64,000 nucleotides of DNA from Flavobacterium anhuiense (GTDB taxonomy: Bacteria > Bacteroidota > Bacteroidia > Flavobacteriales > Flavobacteriaceae). Made by a program: the position numbers and the translations under genes. Each line of letters opens with the position of its first letter. The stretch's first letter is position 1. The stretch is taken from assembly GCF_900101855.1 (NCBI RefSeq), contig NZ_FMVC01000006.1, positions 186,001-250,000 of the forward strand, in the 5' to 3' direction. The notes beneath the pieces are model-generated. The model was not told the origin of the DNA. It worked only from the letters and a program-made list of their open reading frames with translations, and did no database searches. This document shows positions 1 to 8,472 of this stretch, piece by piece.

Positions 1-1560
1 CGTTTTAATGTAGTTTCTGGTTTTTTGAATATTGTGATTTCAGACAGTTATTATGTGAATTTCTTTAACGGAATAAAAGACCAAAAACAATTCGGATTTG
101 TGGCTCCAAATCCAGATGAAAAAGCAGTTATGGTAGAATATTCTTCTCCAAACACTAACAAACCTTTGCACTTAGGACACGTTCGTAACAATTTGTTAGG
201 ATATTCTGTTGCAGAGATTTTAAAAGCCTCAGGTAAAAAAGTATACAAAACGCAAATTATCAACGATAGAGGAATCCATATCTGTAAATCGATGTTGGCT
301 TGGGAGAAATTCGGAAACGGAGAAACTCCTGAGACTTCTGGTTTAAAAGGAGATAAATTGGTTGGTAAATATTATGTAGAGTTTGATAAAGCATACAAAA
401 ACGAAATTAACGGTTTGGTAGAAGCTGGTAAAACTGAAGAAGAAGCCAAAAAACAAGCTCCAATTATTATCGAAGCGCAAGATATGCTTAAGAAATGGGA
501 AGCTGGCGACGAAAAAGTGATTGCACTTTGGAAAAAAATGAACGAATGGGTTTATGATGGTTTTGCTACAACTTATACGAATCTAGGAGTTGATTTTGAT
601 AGATATTACTACGAAAGCAATACTTATCTATTAGGGAAAGATGTTGTTCAGGTAGGTTTAGATAAAGGAGTTTTTGAAAAAGATCCAGATGGCTCTGTTT
701 GGATTGATTTGACAGACGAAGGACTTGACCGTAAAATTGTTTTGCGTTCTGACGGAACAGCGGTTTACATGACGCAAGATATCGGAACAGCAATTCAGCG
801 TGTAAAAGATATGCCAGATGTTGGAGGAATGGTTTACACTGTTGGAAATGAGCAGGATTATCACTTTAAAGTGTTATTCTTAATTCTTAAAAAATTAGGA
901 TTTGACTGGGCTTCCAGTTTATATCACTTATCATACGGAATGGTAGATTTGCCTTCTGGAAAAATGAAAAGCCGTGAAGGAACTGTTGTAGATGCTGATG
1001 ATTTGATGCAAGATATGACCGATACAGCAAAACAGATTTCAGAAGATTTAGGAAAACTAGACAGCTATTCTGATGAGGAAAAAGCTAAACTATATAAAAC
1101 AATTGGTTTAGGAGCTTTGAAATATTACATTTTAAAAGTAGACCCTAAAAAACGTATTTTGTTCAACCCAGAAGAATCTGTAGATTTTGCTGGAAATACA
1201 GGTCCATTTATCCAATACACATACGCGAGAATTCAGTCCATAATCCGTAAAGCCGATTTTGATTTTTCTAATAAAATTGAAATTGAAGAATTGCACGAGA
1301 AGGAAAAAGAATTGGTAAAACAAATCGAGCTTTTCCCAGAAGTAATTCAGAATGCGGCTCAAAATCATAGTCCGGCATTAATTGCGAATTATACTTACGA
1401 TTTAGTAAAAGAATACAATTCTTTTTATCAATCAGTGCATATATTAGGAGAAGTAGATTTAACGAAAAAAATATTCAGAGTACAGCTGTCTCAAAAAGTA
1501 GCCGAAGTAATTAAATCGGCATTTCATTTGCTAGGAATTGAAGTTCCAGAGAGAATGTAA
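1..1560 (+). CDS. argS: Arginine--tRNA ligase, 5'-truncated by the window edge
   Basis: Class I arginyl-tRNA synthetase, which charges tRNA-Arg with arginine in the cytoplasm. The frame is open from base 1 with no stop, so the true start lies upstream; the ATT/ATG-like codons near base 25 are internal. The HIGH-type signature reads HLGH within SSPNTNKPLHLGHVRNN, and the KMSKS-equivalent is KMKSREG, the usual ArgRS variant. The C-terminal anticodon-binding (DALR-type) domain ends in GIEVPERM. About 520 residues are visible of a family that is usually near 590, so roughly 70 N-terminal residues are missing. A hairpin terminator follows directly. Identity is firm. Confidence 0.96.
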   Translation, partial: RFNVVSGFLNIVISDSYYVNFFNGIKDQKQFGFVAPNPDEKAVMVEYSSPNTNKPLHLGHVRNNLLGYSVAEILKASGKKVYKTQIINDRGIHICKSMLAWEKFGNGETPETSGLKGDKLVGKYYVEFDKAYKNEINGLVEAGKTEEEAKKQAPIIIEAQDMLKKWEAGDEKVIALWKKMNEWVYDGFATTYTNLGVDFDRYYYESNTYLLGKDVVQVGLDKGVFEKDPDGSVWIDLTDEGLDRKIVLRSDGTAVYMTQDIGTAIQRVKDMPDVGGMVYTVGNEQDYHFKVLFLILKKLGFDWASSLYHLSYGMVDLPSGKMKSREGTVVDADDLMQDMTDTAKQISEDLGKLDSYSDEEKAKLYKTIGLGALKYYILKVDPKKRILFNPEESVDFAGNTGPFIQYTYARIQSIIRKADFDFSNKIEIEELHEKEKELVKQIELFPEVIQNAAQNHSPALIANYTYDLVKEYNSFYQSVHILGEVDLTKKIFRVQLSQKVAEVIKSAFHLLGIEVPERM

Positions 1561-1587
1561 AAAAAATATAGACCTAGTTAAGGAAGA

Positions 1588-1620
1588 AAAGCCGGTAGTT
1601 TTAAACTATTGGCTTTTTTT
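1588..1620 (+). terminator. Terminator after argS
   Basis: A hairpin with arms AAGCCGGTAGTTT and AAACTATTGGCTT (two G-U pairs) is followed by a run of seven T. It begins 28 bases after the argS stop and may also end convergent transcription. Confidence 0.8.
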
Positions 1621-1713
1621 ATTGCTTTTTTGGCTTTACCGGCATTTCTGTAGTTTCATTCTTAGATAATTTTGCACTGGCTTTGTAAGTGTTACAATGC
1701 AAGTGATAAATTC
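1619..1713 (-). pseudogene. Possible C-terminal remnant of a small gene
   Basis: On the minus strand a reading frame of about 30 codons with protein-like composition (contains HLHCNTYKASAKLSK and ends PVKPKKQ-stop) abuts the argS terminator, as a convergent gene would. It has no ATG, and in-frame stops lie upstream. I do not recognise the family. It could be a decayed gene end or chance. Confidence 0.2.
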
Positions 1714-1793
1714 CAAGTCAATTTATATTCTTCAAATATTCATTTTTAGCTATTTTGAATTAGTACGCTTTTAGTTGAGATGAAAAGAATGAA

Positions 1794-1820
1794 AAAACCA
1801 TCTATATACTGGATGGTTTT
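1794..1820 (+). terminator. Hairpin terminator with no obvious gene before it
   Basis: AAAACCATC pairs with GATGGTTTT across a 9-base loop and is followed by a T-rich tract. No recognisable gene precedes it on the plus strand, so it may belong to a lost gene or a small transcript. Confidence 0.5.
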
Positions 1821-2016
1821 TATTCTTAATTAAAGTTCAGTAATTAATTTCCTCCTCCAAAAGCTATCATAAAAAACTTTTTTAATATCGCATAAGCTAT
1901 TTAGTACGTAATTTGTAGTATTAATATTTCAAATTATAATGTTAAAAGTAAATAGATTCTTGTTAAAATTATTTTAATTTTTTAAGTTCGCCCTCTCTAA
2001 TTAAAAAAACAAAATA

Positions 2017-5000
2017 ATGAAACAAAAATTAAAAGGACTTATGATGCTTTTTTTCATTCTGATTCTGCAGTCAAGCATTGCTCAGGAGAAAAAAATTACA
2101 GGAGTGGTTTCGGACAATGCGGGAATACCTTTGCCTGGTGTTAGTGTCTTAGTTAAGGGTACAAAATTGGGAACTCAAACTGATTTTGATGGAAAGTATA
2201 TGATTAAGGCATCATCAAATCAAGTGTTAGTGTTTAGTTACATTGGAATGAAAACTAGTGAAATTACGGCAAATTCATCAGTTATAAATGTAAAAATGTT
2301 AGATGCAGGAGCGCAAGAATTAGAAAGTGTTGTTGTCACTACTGCCATGGGGATTAAAAAACAAAAAAGATCTCTTGGTTATGCTACTTCTAGTGTAAGT
2401 GCCAAAGATTTGACTGATGTTACCAATGTTAATGTATTTGAATCCCTTTCTGGAAAAGTAGCGGGTGCAGATATAACAACACCTGCACAAGCAGGAGCCT
2501 CCTCTAAGGTTGTTATTCGAGGTTTTAATTCATTATCCAATAGCAGTCCGCTATATGTTGTTGATGGAACACCTATCAATAATAGTAGTAATGGTGGCGG
2601 TACAACAGCCGATGGGAAATCAATTAATAGCACTAGAAGTTTTGATGCTGGAAATGGTATTAGTGATTTAGATCCAAATAATATTGAGAGTATGTCAATA
2701 CTAAAAGGCGCGGCAGCATCTGCTTTGTATGGATCAAGAGCTGCAAATGGAGTAGTTTTAATTACTACAAAATCAGCAAAGAACAAATCAAAAATCAGTA
2801 TCGATTTTTTAACTTCAACAGACTTTAATCAAGTGGCAAGAGTGCCACATTTACAAAATGAATTTGGACAAGGATGGAGTGGGCTTTCTTATTCAACTTG
2901 GTCTGGAGTTGCAAATGCCAATAATACTGCAAGTAATGAAAATGGTTCATGGGGAGCAAAATATAATGGAGAAGTAAGACCTTGGGGCGCTATAATTAAT
3001 GGTGTTCAGCAAGCTAAACCGTATGTTGCTTTACCTAGTAACATTAAAGATTTTTACACAACGGGTACAACATTTACAAATAGTATGCGTATAAGTGGAG
3101 GCGGCGAAAATTCTAATTTCTCTTTGAATGCTTCTACAGTTAATTCAGACGGTATTTTTCCAACAACAGCAGATGCTTATAAAAGAAATACTTTAGGAAT
3201 TAATGCTGGAATTTCGACAGGCAAATTTACTGTAAGAACGAGTGTTAACTATATAAACAAGAATCAAAATGTAGTTAATACTGGTCAAGGTGGTACTGAA
3301 GGAGGTACAGTTGCACAAGCATTGGCGCAAACTCCTAGAGATATTGATGTTGTTGGATTAAAAGATTATAAAAATAATCCATACAATACGCCAAGTAATC
3401 TTTACTCTCCATATGTAGATAATCCATATTGGGATTTGCAAGAGAATTCAACAAACATTAAAGGAAATCGATTTTTCGGAAATGTAAATTTGAGTTATAA
3501 AATTACTGATAAATTAACGGCAACGTACCAAATAGGAGGAGATTACAGAAATGAAAAAATCAAATCATATGGTGCAATAATGGATTATTTTCCAGGATCT
3601 GCAAATGCTGATGCTTCAAAAGCACCTGTAGTGGGTGGTGTTACAGAAAAAACAGCAGAAAATATTGAAACAGATACCAATTTCAATTTGACGTATGTTA
3701 CTCCAGTTGGCAAAGATTTTTCTTTTAATGGAATGATTGGATTTAATACTAACCAAAGAAGCGGGTCTTCATTAAAAGCAAATGTTACAAATTTAGATGT
3801 TCCAAACTTCTACGAATTATCAAATTCAATATTGTCACCTATTGTTGTTCAAGATGATTATTTAAGAAGAAGTTATGGTGTGTTTGCTTCTGTTGAAGCT
3901 TCATATAAAGAAAAAATTTATCTTACGGTAACAGGTCGAAACGACTGGACATCGACACTTCCGCAAGGCAAAAATTCCTATTTCTATCCTTCGTTAAGCT
4001 TAAGTGGAGTTGTCTTAGACAATACCCAGCACTTTGTTAAATTAAGAGGTAGTATTGCTTCAATCGGAAATGATACGGGGTATTATCAAACAAAAAGTTC
4101 TATGATTCCTGCTAATGCTGCATTAGGATTTGGAAATATTCTTCTTCCAATCGGTGGCGTAAACGGATATGAGTTAAGCGGAAATTTAGGTAATCCAAAT
4201 TTAAAACCAGAAAGAACCACCGAATATGAATTAGGTTTTGAAAGCAATTTTTTTAACAAAAGGGTTAATCTAGATTTCTCAGTGTACCATAAAAAAACTA
4301 CTGACTTATTATTTTCTAGACCATTAGCAGCTTCTACAGGATTTACATCACAGACAGATAATATTTTAGATCTTCAAAATAGAGGTGTTGAAGTGGTTTT
4401 AAACGTCGTGCCAGTTAAGGTAAAAAAATTCCAATGGGATTTTACCACTACATTTTCTAAAAACGTATCAAAGGTTCTTGATATAGCTTATGGCTTAGAT
4501 AAATTGACTTTGGCATCTATGTATGGAGTAAATTTCGTTGCAGAAAAAGGACAGCCTTTAGGTATGTTTACTGCCTTCACCCCTAGGTTAACGCCAGACG
4601 GACGACCAATTGTTTCTCCTAGTACAGGTTATTATACTGTTGGAAACGATCAAAGTAATGTTGGTACTTCACAGAGAAAGTTTGTAATGGGATTGCGAAA
4701 TAACTTTAAATATAAAAACTTCACATTAGGTAGTAGTTTTGATTGGAAACAAGGTGGTAAAATGTATTCTTATACAAAAAGAATTAACGAATTTTCTGGA
4801 AATGGTATAGAAACAACCTTCAATGACAGGAATACTTATATTATACCAAACTCTGTAATAGAGGTAAAAGATGCGACAGGAAATATTACTTATGCTGAAA
4901 ACACAGTACCAATGACCACAAGTAAAGTGACTAGCTTTTGGAATACTTCTTCAAACCCTGGTATAGAAGCTGGACATGTTATCGATAAAACATTCATTCG

Positions 5001-5238
5001 TTTGAGAGATTTGTTTTTGACATATAACGTTCCGACGACATTCGTGCAAAAATTTAAGATTGCAACTGCGAGTTTAAGCATATATGGGAAAAATCTTTTT
5101 ATGTGGACACCAAAAGCTAATCCTTATGTGGATCCAGAATTATCAACATATGGAGATGGATTGTTGAGTGAAGCTGGAGAATTTGCAACGAATCCTTCTC
5201 AAAGATCTTATGGAGCAAGTTTTAAAGTAACATTCTAA
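2017..5238 (+). CDS. SusC/RagA-family TonB-linked outer-membrane transporter
   Basis: Outer-membrane beta-barrel that, with a SusD lipoprotein lid, imports oligosaccharides or peptides using TonB energy. It has a signal peptide (residues 1-22, ending SIAQ), a carboxypeptidase-like regulatory domain (about 25-107, with GVVSDNAGIPLPGVSVLVKG and TDFDGKY), then a plug (about 115-250, with SLSGKVAGADI, YVVDGTPI and GAAASALYGSRAANGVVLIT), and a barrel ending in aromatic ASFKVTF. The 1073-residue length is normal for the family. The susD homologue starts 11 bases downstream. No sigma/anti-sigma pair, glycosidase or peptidase sits beside it, so the substrate cannot be inferred. The start ATG fits the signal peptide. 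Confidence 0.95.
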   Translation: MKQKLKGLMMLFFILILQSSIAQEKKITGVVSDNAGIPLPGVSVLVKGTKLGTQTDFDGKYMIKASSNQVLVFSYIGMKTSEITANSSVINVKMLDAGAQELESVVVTTAMGIKKQKRSLGYATSSVSAKDLTDVTNVNVFESLSGKVAGADITTPAQAGASSKVVIRGFNSLSNSSPLYVVDGTPINNSSNGGGTTADGKSINSTRSFDAGNGISDLDPNNIESMSILKGAAASALYGSRAANGVVLITTKSAKNKSKISIDFLTSTDFNQVARVPHLQNEFGQGWSGLSYSTWSGVANANNTASNENGSWGAKYNGEVRPWGAIINGVQQAKPYVALPSNIKDFYTTGTTFTNSMRISGGGENSNFSLNASTVNSDGIFPTTADAYKRNTLGINAGISTGKFTVRTSVNYINKNQNVVNTGQGGTEGGTVAQALAQTPRDIDVVGLKDYKNNPYNTPSNLYSPYVDNPYWDLQENSTNIKGNRFFGNVNLSYKITDKLTATYQIGGDYRNEKIKSYGAIMDYFPGSANADASKAPVVGGVTEKTAENIETDTNFNLTYVTPVGKDFSFNGMIGFNTNQRSGSSLKANVTNLDVPNFYELSNSILSPIVVQDDYLRRSYGVFASVEASYKEKIYLTVTGRNDWTSTLPQGKNSYFYPSLSLSGVVLDNTQHFVKLRGSIASIGNDTGYYQTKSSMIPANAALGFGNILLPIGGVNGYELSGNLGNPNLKPERTTEYELGFESNFFNKRVNLDFSVYHKKTTDLLFSRPLAASTGFTSQTDNILDLQNRGVEVVLNVVPVKVKKFQWDFTTTFSKNVSKVLDIAYGLDKLTLASMYGVNFVAEKGQPLGMFTAFTPRLTPDGRPIVSPSTGYYTVGNDQSNVGTSQRKFVMGLRNNFKYKNFTLGSSFDWKQGGKMYSYTKRINEFSGNGIETTFNDRNTYIIPNSVIEVKDATGNITYAENTVPMTTSKVTSFWNTSSNPGIEAGHVIDKTFIRLRDLFLTYNVPTTFVQKFKIATASLSIYGKNLFMWTPKANPYVDPELSTYGDGLLSEAGEFATNPSQRSYGASFKVTF

Positions 5239-5249
5239 AAAAATATAAA

Positions 5250-6749
5250 ATGAAAAAAATTATTATAAACATACTGATTTTATCTACTGTATTCATAGGA
5301 TGCAGTACTGATTTGGATATTAACCAAGATCCAGATCTTTTGACTCCAGAAAAGACTCCGTTAGCAACACAACTTCCTTCAGGAATTATTGGTATTGTTG
5401 GTGCCGAAGGAGGTATAATGTCAATAATAGGAGGTTTTTGGGCACAATATTACACGCAGTCATCAGGTGCTAATCAATTTAGAAATATAGATTCTTACAA
5501 TATTACGACAAATGACTACAATTATGCATGGAACACTATGTATGATGGACTTAGCGATATAAGAATGATACAGAGAAAGGCTTTAGCTGAACAAAATTGG
5601 AATTATTATTTAATAGCTACCACTTTATACGTTCAAGCATCTCAAATAATGACAGATTTTTATGGTGATATTCCTTACGAAGAAGGATGTAATCCAACAA
5701 TATTGACTCCTAAATTTAATACTGGTCAAGAAGTATATGAATTGATGATTAAAGACTTGGATGATGCACTTTCTAAAGATTTAAAAGTTTCAAAAGGAGC
5801 TGTTCCTGGTAAAGATGATTTCATTTTTCTTGGAAATATGACACTTTGGAAGAAATTTGCCAACACACTGAAATTAAAAATTTACATCAGACAGTCAGAA
5901 AAAAACAAAGCGATTTCAGACAGCGGGATTGCATCTTTACTTAATGATCCAAATGTTTCTTTCTTAGATACTGATGCTGCGGAATCTAATTTTACAGGAT
6001 CACCGAATTATGAAAATCCTTTGTTTGAGTTTAATTATAAATTAAATACGAGAACAAATATAAGAATGAGCAGAACATTGGGACAGTTTTTAACTGATAA
6101 AGCTGATCCAAGAAAAGATCCGTTTATTTATTGGAATCCTGCAAATACTAGTCCAAAAGCTTATGTTTTTCAAGATCAAGGAAATTACGACGTAAATTCA
6201 AGTTTAGGATATGCAAAAGGGCCGACAAATTCGTCTATACCTGCTGTTATTTATGATGGGGCTAAAAAGCCAGTCTATTTATTGTCATTAGAAGAAAGTT
6301 TGTTTTTACAAGCAGAGGCGTTAGAAAGAATTGGTTTAAGCGGGAAAGCAAAATATGACGCTGCAATAGTCGAAAACTTCAGAAAAAATGGTATTAATTC
6401 TACAACAGCAAATAGTTTTATTAGTGGCACGTACGCTTACCCTGAAACAGGTACATTCGATGAAAAATTAGAGGCAATTATTGTTCAAAAATGGGTGGCT
6501 AGTTTTCCAGAAAATGGATTTGAAGCTTTTTTTGAGAAAAATAGAACAGATTATCCGAGAACTTCTCCAGTGGCTCAAAACATTTCAAGTTATGTAGGTG
6601 GCCAATTTGCTTTTTCTGCAAGTCCAGATGTTGTGGTTCCTTATGGAACTTTTCCAAAAAGAATTCCTTATCCTCTATCTGAAAGAAATTATAACCCAAA
6701 TGCTCCTGAACTGCAAGCCGCAACAGTGAAAATTTGGTGGAATAAATAA
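5250..6749 (+). CDS. SusD/RagB-family nutrient-binding outer-membrane lipoprotein
   Basis: Surface lipoprotein expected to form the ligand-binding lid over the SusC barrel encoded 11 bases upstream. A lipoprotein signal peptide with lipobox FIGC puts the lipidated Cys at residue 18. The helical TPR-like SusD fold is suggested by conserved segments such as MTDFYGDIPYEEG (about 139-151) and LSLEESLFLQAEALER (about 351-366), typical of the SusD-like_2 subgroup often annotated as nutrient-binding lipoprotein. The length of 499 residues is normal. The ligand is unknown. Co-transcription with the SusC gene is very likely from the spacing. Confidence 0.93.
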   Translation: MKKIIINILILSTVFIGCSTDLDINQDPDLLTPEKTPLATQLPSGIIGIVGAEGGIMSIIGGFWAQYYTQSSGANQFRNIDSYNITTNDYNYAWNTMYDGLSDIRMIQRKALAEQNWNYYLIATTLYVQASQIMTDFYGDIPYEEGCNPTILTPKFNTGQEVYELMIKDLDDALSKDLKVSKGAVPGKDDFIFLGNMTLWKKFANTLKLKIYIRQSEKNKAISDSGIASLLNDPNVSFLDTDAAESNFTGSPNYENPLFEFNYKLNTRTNIRMSRTLGQFLTDKADPRKDPFIYWNPANTSPKAYVFQDQGNYDVNSSLGYAKGPTNSSIPAVIYDGAKKPVYLLSLEESLFLQAEALERIGLSGKAKYDAAIVENFRKNGINSTTANSFISGTYAYPETGTFDEKLEAIIVQKWVASFPENGFEAFFEKNRTDYPRTSPVAQNISSYVGGQFAFSASPDVVVPYGTFPKRIPYPLSERNYNPNAPELQAATVKIWWNK

Positions 6750-6771
6750 TAAAAAAAACAAATTATTGAAA

Positions 6772-7281
6772 ATGAAAAATTTAAAAAACAATATTATAAA
6801 AATACTTTGCGGTATTCTTATCTCGTTTTCATTTGCGTCTTGTGATGCAGGTGGTGATCCTGAAGCAGGAGGTACGACTACGCAAGACTTTGCAGGTGAT
6901 TGGTTTATTAATGTAAAGGTAGAAGGGGTAAGCAAGTTTATCAGGTTTTCTACTTACAATACGTCAGCAAACGACAATACTATGTTTATTGATGATAATG
7001 GTTTGTCTCAGACTAAACCCACGTCGCAACTTTTGAAAGCCAAATATTCAATTAATTTGAGTACAGGAAATTTTGCGTCTGATACAAATACTCCAAATCT
7101 GAGACAGACTAATCAAACTGTAACGATTACAAATGGTAAAATTGAAAAACAGGCAGGAACATCAAAAGGAGGGCATACTGTCGATAAAATTTCATTTACT
7201 GTTGAGTATAGTAACGAACCTGGTGTTAAGTATGATTATGTTGGAACAAAAAGAACAGGTTTTAAAGAAGATGAATACTAA
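6772..7281 (+). CDS. Small lipoprotein of the SusCD operon
   Basis: A 169-residue predicted lipoprotein: signal peptide with lipobox FASC, then a short Gly/Asp-rich linker and a beta-rich domain with alternating polar and hydrophobic strands. It starts 22 bases after susD and is followed by a strong terminator, so it is the third gene of the operon. I chose ATG at 6772 over an in-frame TTG two codons earlier. I do not recognise a family. By position it may be a surface glycan- or ligand-binding accessory protein, which is inference only. Confidence 0.8.
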   Translation: MKNLKNNIIKILCGILISFSFASCDAGGDPEAGGTTTQDFAGDWFINVKVEGVSKFIRFSTYNTSANDNTMFIDDNGLSQTKPTSQLLKAKYSINLSTGNFASDTNTPNLRQTNQTVTITNGKIEKQAGTSKGGHTVDKISFTVEYSNEPGVKYDYVGTKRTGFKEDEY

Positions 7282-7293
7282 ATGTATTTAAGT

Positions 7294-7325
7294 AAAAAGC
7301 TGGTAATTTAAGTTACCAGCTTTTT
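7294..7325 (+). terminator. Terminator of the SusCD operon
   Basis: AAAAAGCTGGTAA and TTACCAGCTTTTT form a perfect 13-base-pair hairpin with a T tail, 12 bases after the stop of the small lipoprotein gene. Confidence 0.88.
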
Positions 7326-7413
7326 CAATTTATAGAACATTATTGCTGCAAATTTATCCATATTACCACCTGATAGGATTCTTTAGTTTCTGTTTTAAAT
7401 TTAGCAATACAAC

Positions 7414-7445
7414 AAAACCCGAAGGTTTTTAAACCTCCGGGTTTT
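7414..7445 (-). terminator. Terminator of the DUF6607 gene
   Basis: AAAACCCG-A-AGGTTT pairs with AAACCT-C-CGGGTTTT. It lies just beyond the stop of the minus-strand gene and has A/T runs on both sides, so it could work in both directions. Confidence 0.8.
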
Positions 7446-7467
7446 TCGTTTTAACAACCAATTCTAA

Positions 7468-8370
7468 TTACTTAACAAATTTGTCAATGATTTTATCTGT
7501 TTCTGCTTTTGCAGTATCTGGTTTTAAATCAAATAAAAGAGAATAAAGAGCTTTTCTGTCCACTTTAGCTTCTAAGTTTAAGTCTTGATGTCTGTCAAAA
7601 AGAGTTTGCCATTTATCGCGAACGTTTTTCCATAATGCATTATTTTCTTTCCACCATTTTTGAGCAGCAATGCATTTTACATCTGGAACTTTAGTGTAAA
7701 CATCAAATCCTTTTTCTTGAGCTAGTAAAACATCTTTCCCAGTATCGTCGCGAACTAATTTATCATTGTCTTGTTCGTGATTCCATCCCGTAGCAGTGAT
7801 TTCGTGTATGTTTCTTCTTTTCAAAACATTATAATCGTTACGTTTTGTTTGCTCTCTTCTTGGAAGTGGAGCATCAGCAACGTTTGCCCAATAATCTTGT
7901 CCGTCAACATGTACCCAAGTTGAAGATCCCTCATATCTTGGGCTATCATCTACCTGATATACTTTTTGAGTCCATTGACCTTTAACGGCTTTTTTGTCTA
8001 ATTTCTTGTATTTCCAAGAATTGCCTTTGTCAAATGTATATAAGTCTGTGTTTTCGTATAGCCAATCTTGTCTCCAGTGTTTGATAATCATATCGTCGCT
8101 TACAATCAATAAGTGCTGCATCACAATTTTGTTAGGAGTGTCTTCTAATAACTCTACCCATTCTAAGGCAGATTCGTGTTTCGTTTCAGAAGGTTTATAA
8201 GTAAGAGAATCTTTTGGATATGAGAAAGTTTCTGTGAAGTTAAACTTTACCTCATAACAACCACACATTGATTTAATAGATTTTATGTCTTGTTGTTTTT
8301 TGTCCTGACTAAAACCAAGACCACATGTTAAAGCCATAGCGGCTGACAAAAAAAGGCTTTTTGAAATCAT
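7468..8370 (-). CDS. DUF6607-family secreted protein
   Basis: A 300-residue protein with a signal peptide (about residues 1-21, ending GLGFSQ) and a CGCYEVKFNF segment near residue 36 that I associate with the DUF6607 family. Tryptophan-rich stretches follow (RQDWLYENTDLYTF, KRNDYNVLKRR). No catalytic motif is evident. It is divergent from the TonB receptor/HmuY pair, with back-to-back promoters in a 102-base gap. This arrangement with HmuY recurs in Bacteroidota as far as I recall, which suggests a periplasmic or outer-membrane role in haem acquisition. The molecular function is unknown. Confidence 0.82.
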   Translation of the reverse strand: MISKSLFLSAAMALTCGLGFSQDKKQQDIKSIKSMCGCYEVKFNFTETFSYPKDSLTYKPSETKHESALEWVELLEDTPNKIVMQHLLIVSDDMIIKHWRQDWLYENTDLYTFDKGNSWKYKKLDKKAVKGQWTQKVYQVDDSPRYEGSSTWVHVDGQDYWANVADAPLPRREQTKRNDYNVLKRRNIHEITATGWNHEQDNDKLVRDDTGKDVLLAQEKGFDVYTKVPDVKCIAAQKWWKENNALWKNVRDKWQTLFDRHQDLNLEAKVDRKALYSLLFDLKPDTAKAETDKIIDKFVK

Positions 8371-8396
8371 AACTTATTGTTTTGTTTAAATTTTCG

Positions 8397-8404
8397 CAAA
8401 TATA
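8397..8404 (-). promoter_or_regulatory. -7 box of the DUF6607 gene
   Basis: The minus strand reads TATATTTG, a perfect TAnnTTTG, 26 bases before the ATG. It faces the opposite promoter at 8437-8444, so one regulator could control both directions. Confidence 0.65.
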
Positions 8405-8436
8405 TAAATTTTATTTAGAACAATTAAAAATAGTTA

Positions 8437-8444
8437 TATATTTG
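8437..8444 (+). promoter_or_regulatory. -7 box of the TonB receptor/hmuY operon
   Basis: TATATTTG is a perfect TAnnTTTG box 28 bases before the ATG at 8473. A weak TTTAG lies about 19 bases upstream as the -33 element. Confidence 0.65.
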
Positions 8445-8472
8445 CATCGATTATTAAGACTGAATAAAAATA

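Larger units (their letters stand above)
1561..2016. other. argS-susC intergenic region
   Basis: This gap holds the argS terminator, the possible minus-strand remnant at 1619-1713, a second hairpin at 1794-1820, and an AT-rich stretch before susC. I could not find a complete TAnnTTTG box in the last 150 bases; TAATTTG near 1909 is one base short. The susC promoter is therefore not assigned. Confidence 0.6.

Noticed and set aside
2379..2786. Minus-strand 135-residue ORF inside susC
   Set aside because: It is a low-complexity Pro/Leu-rich shadow of the SusC coding strand.
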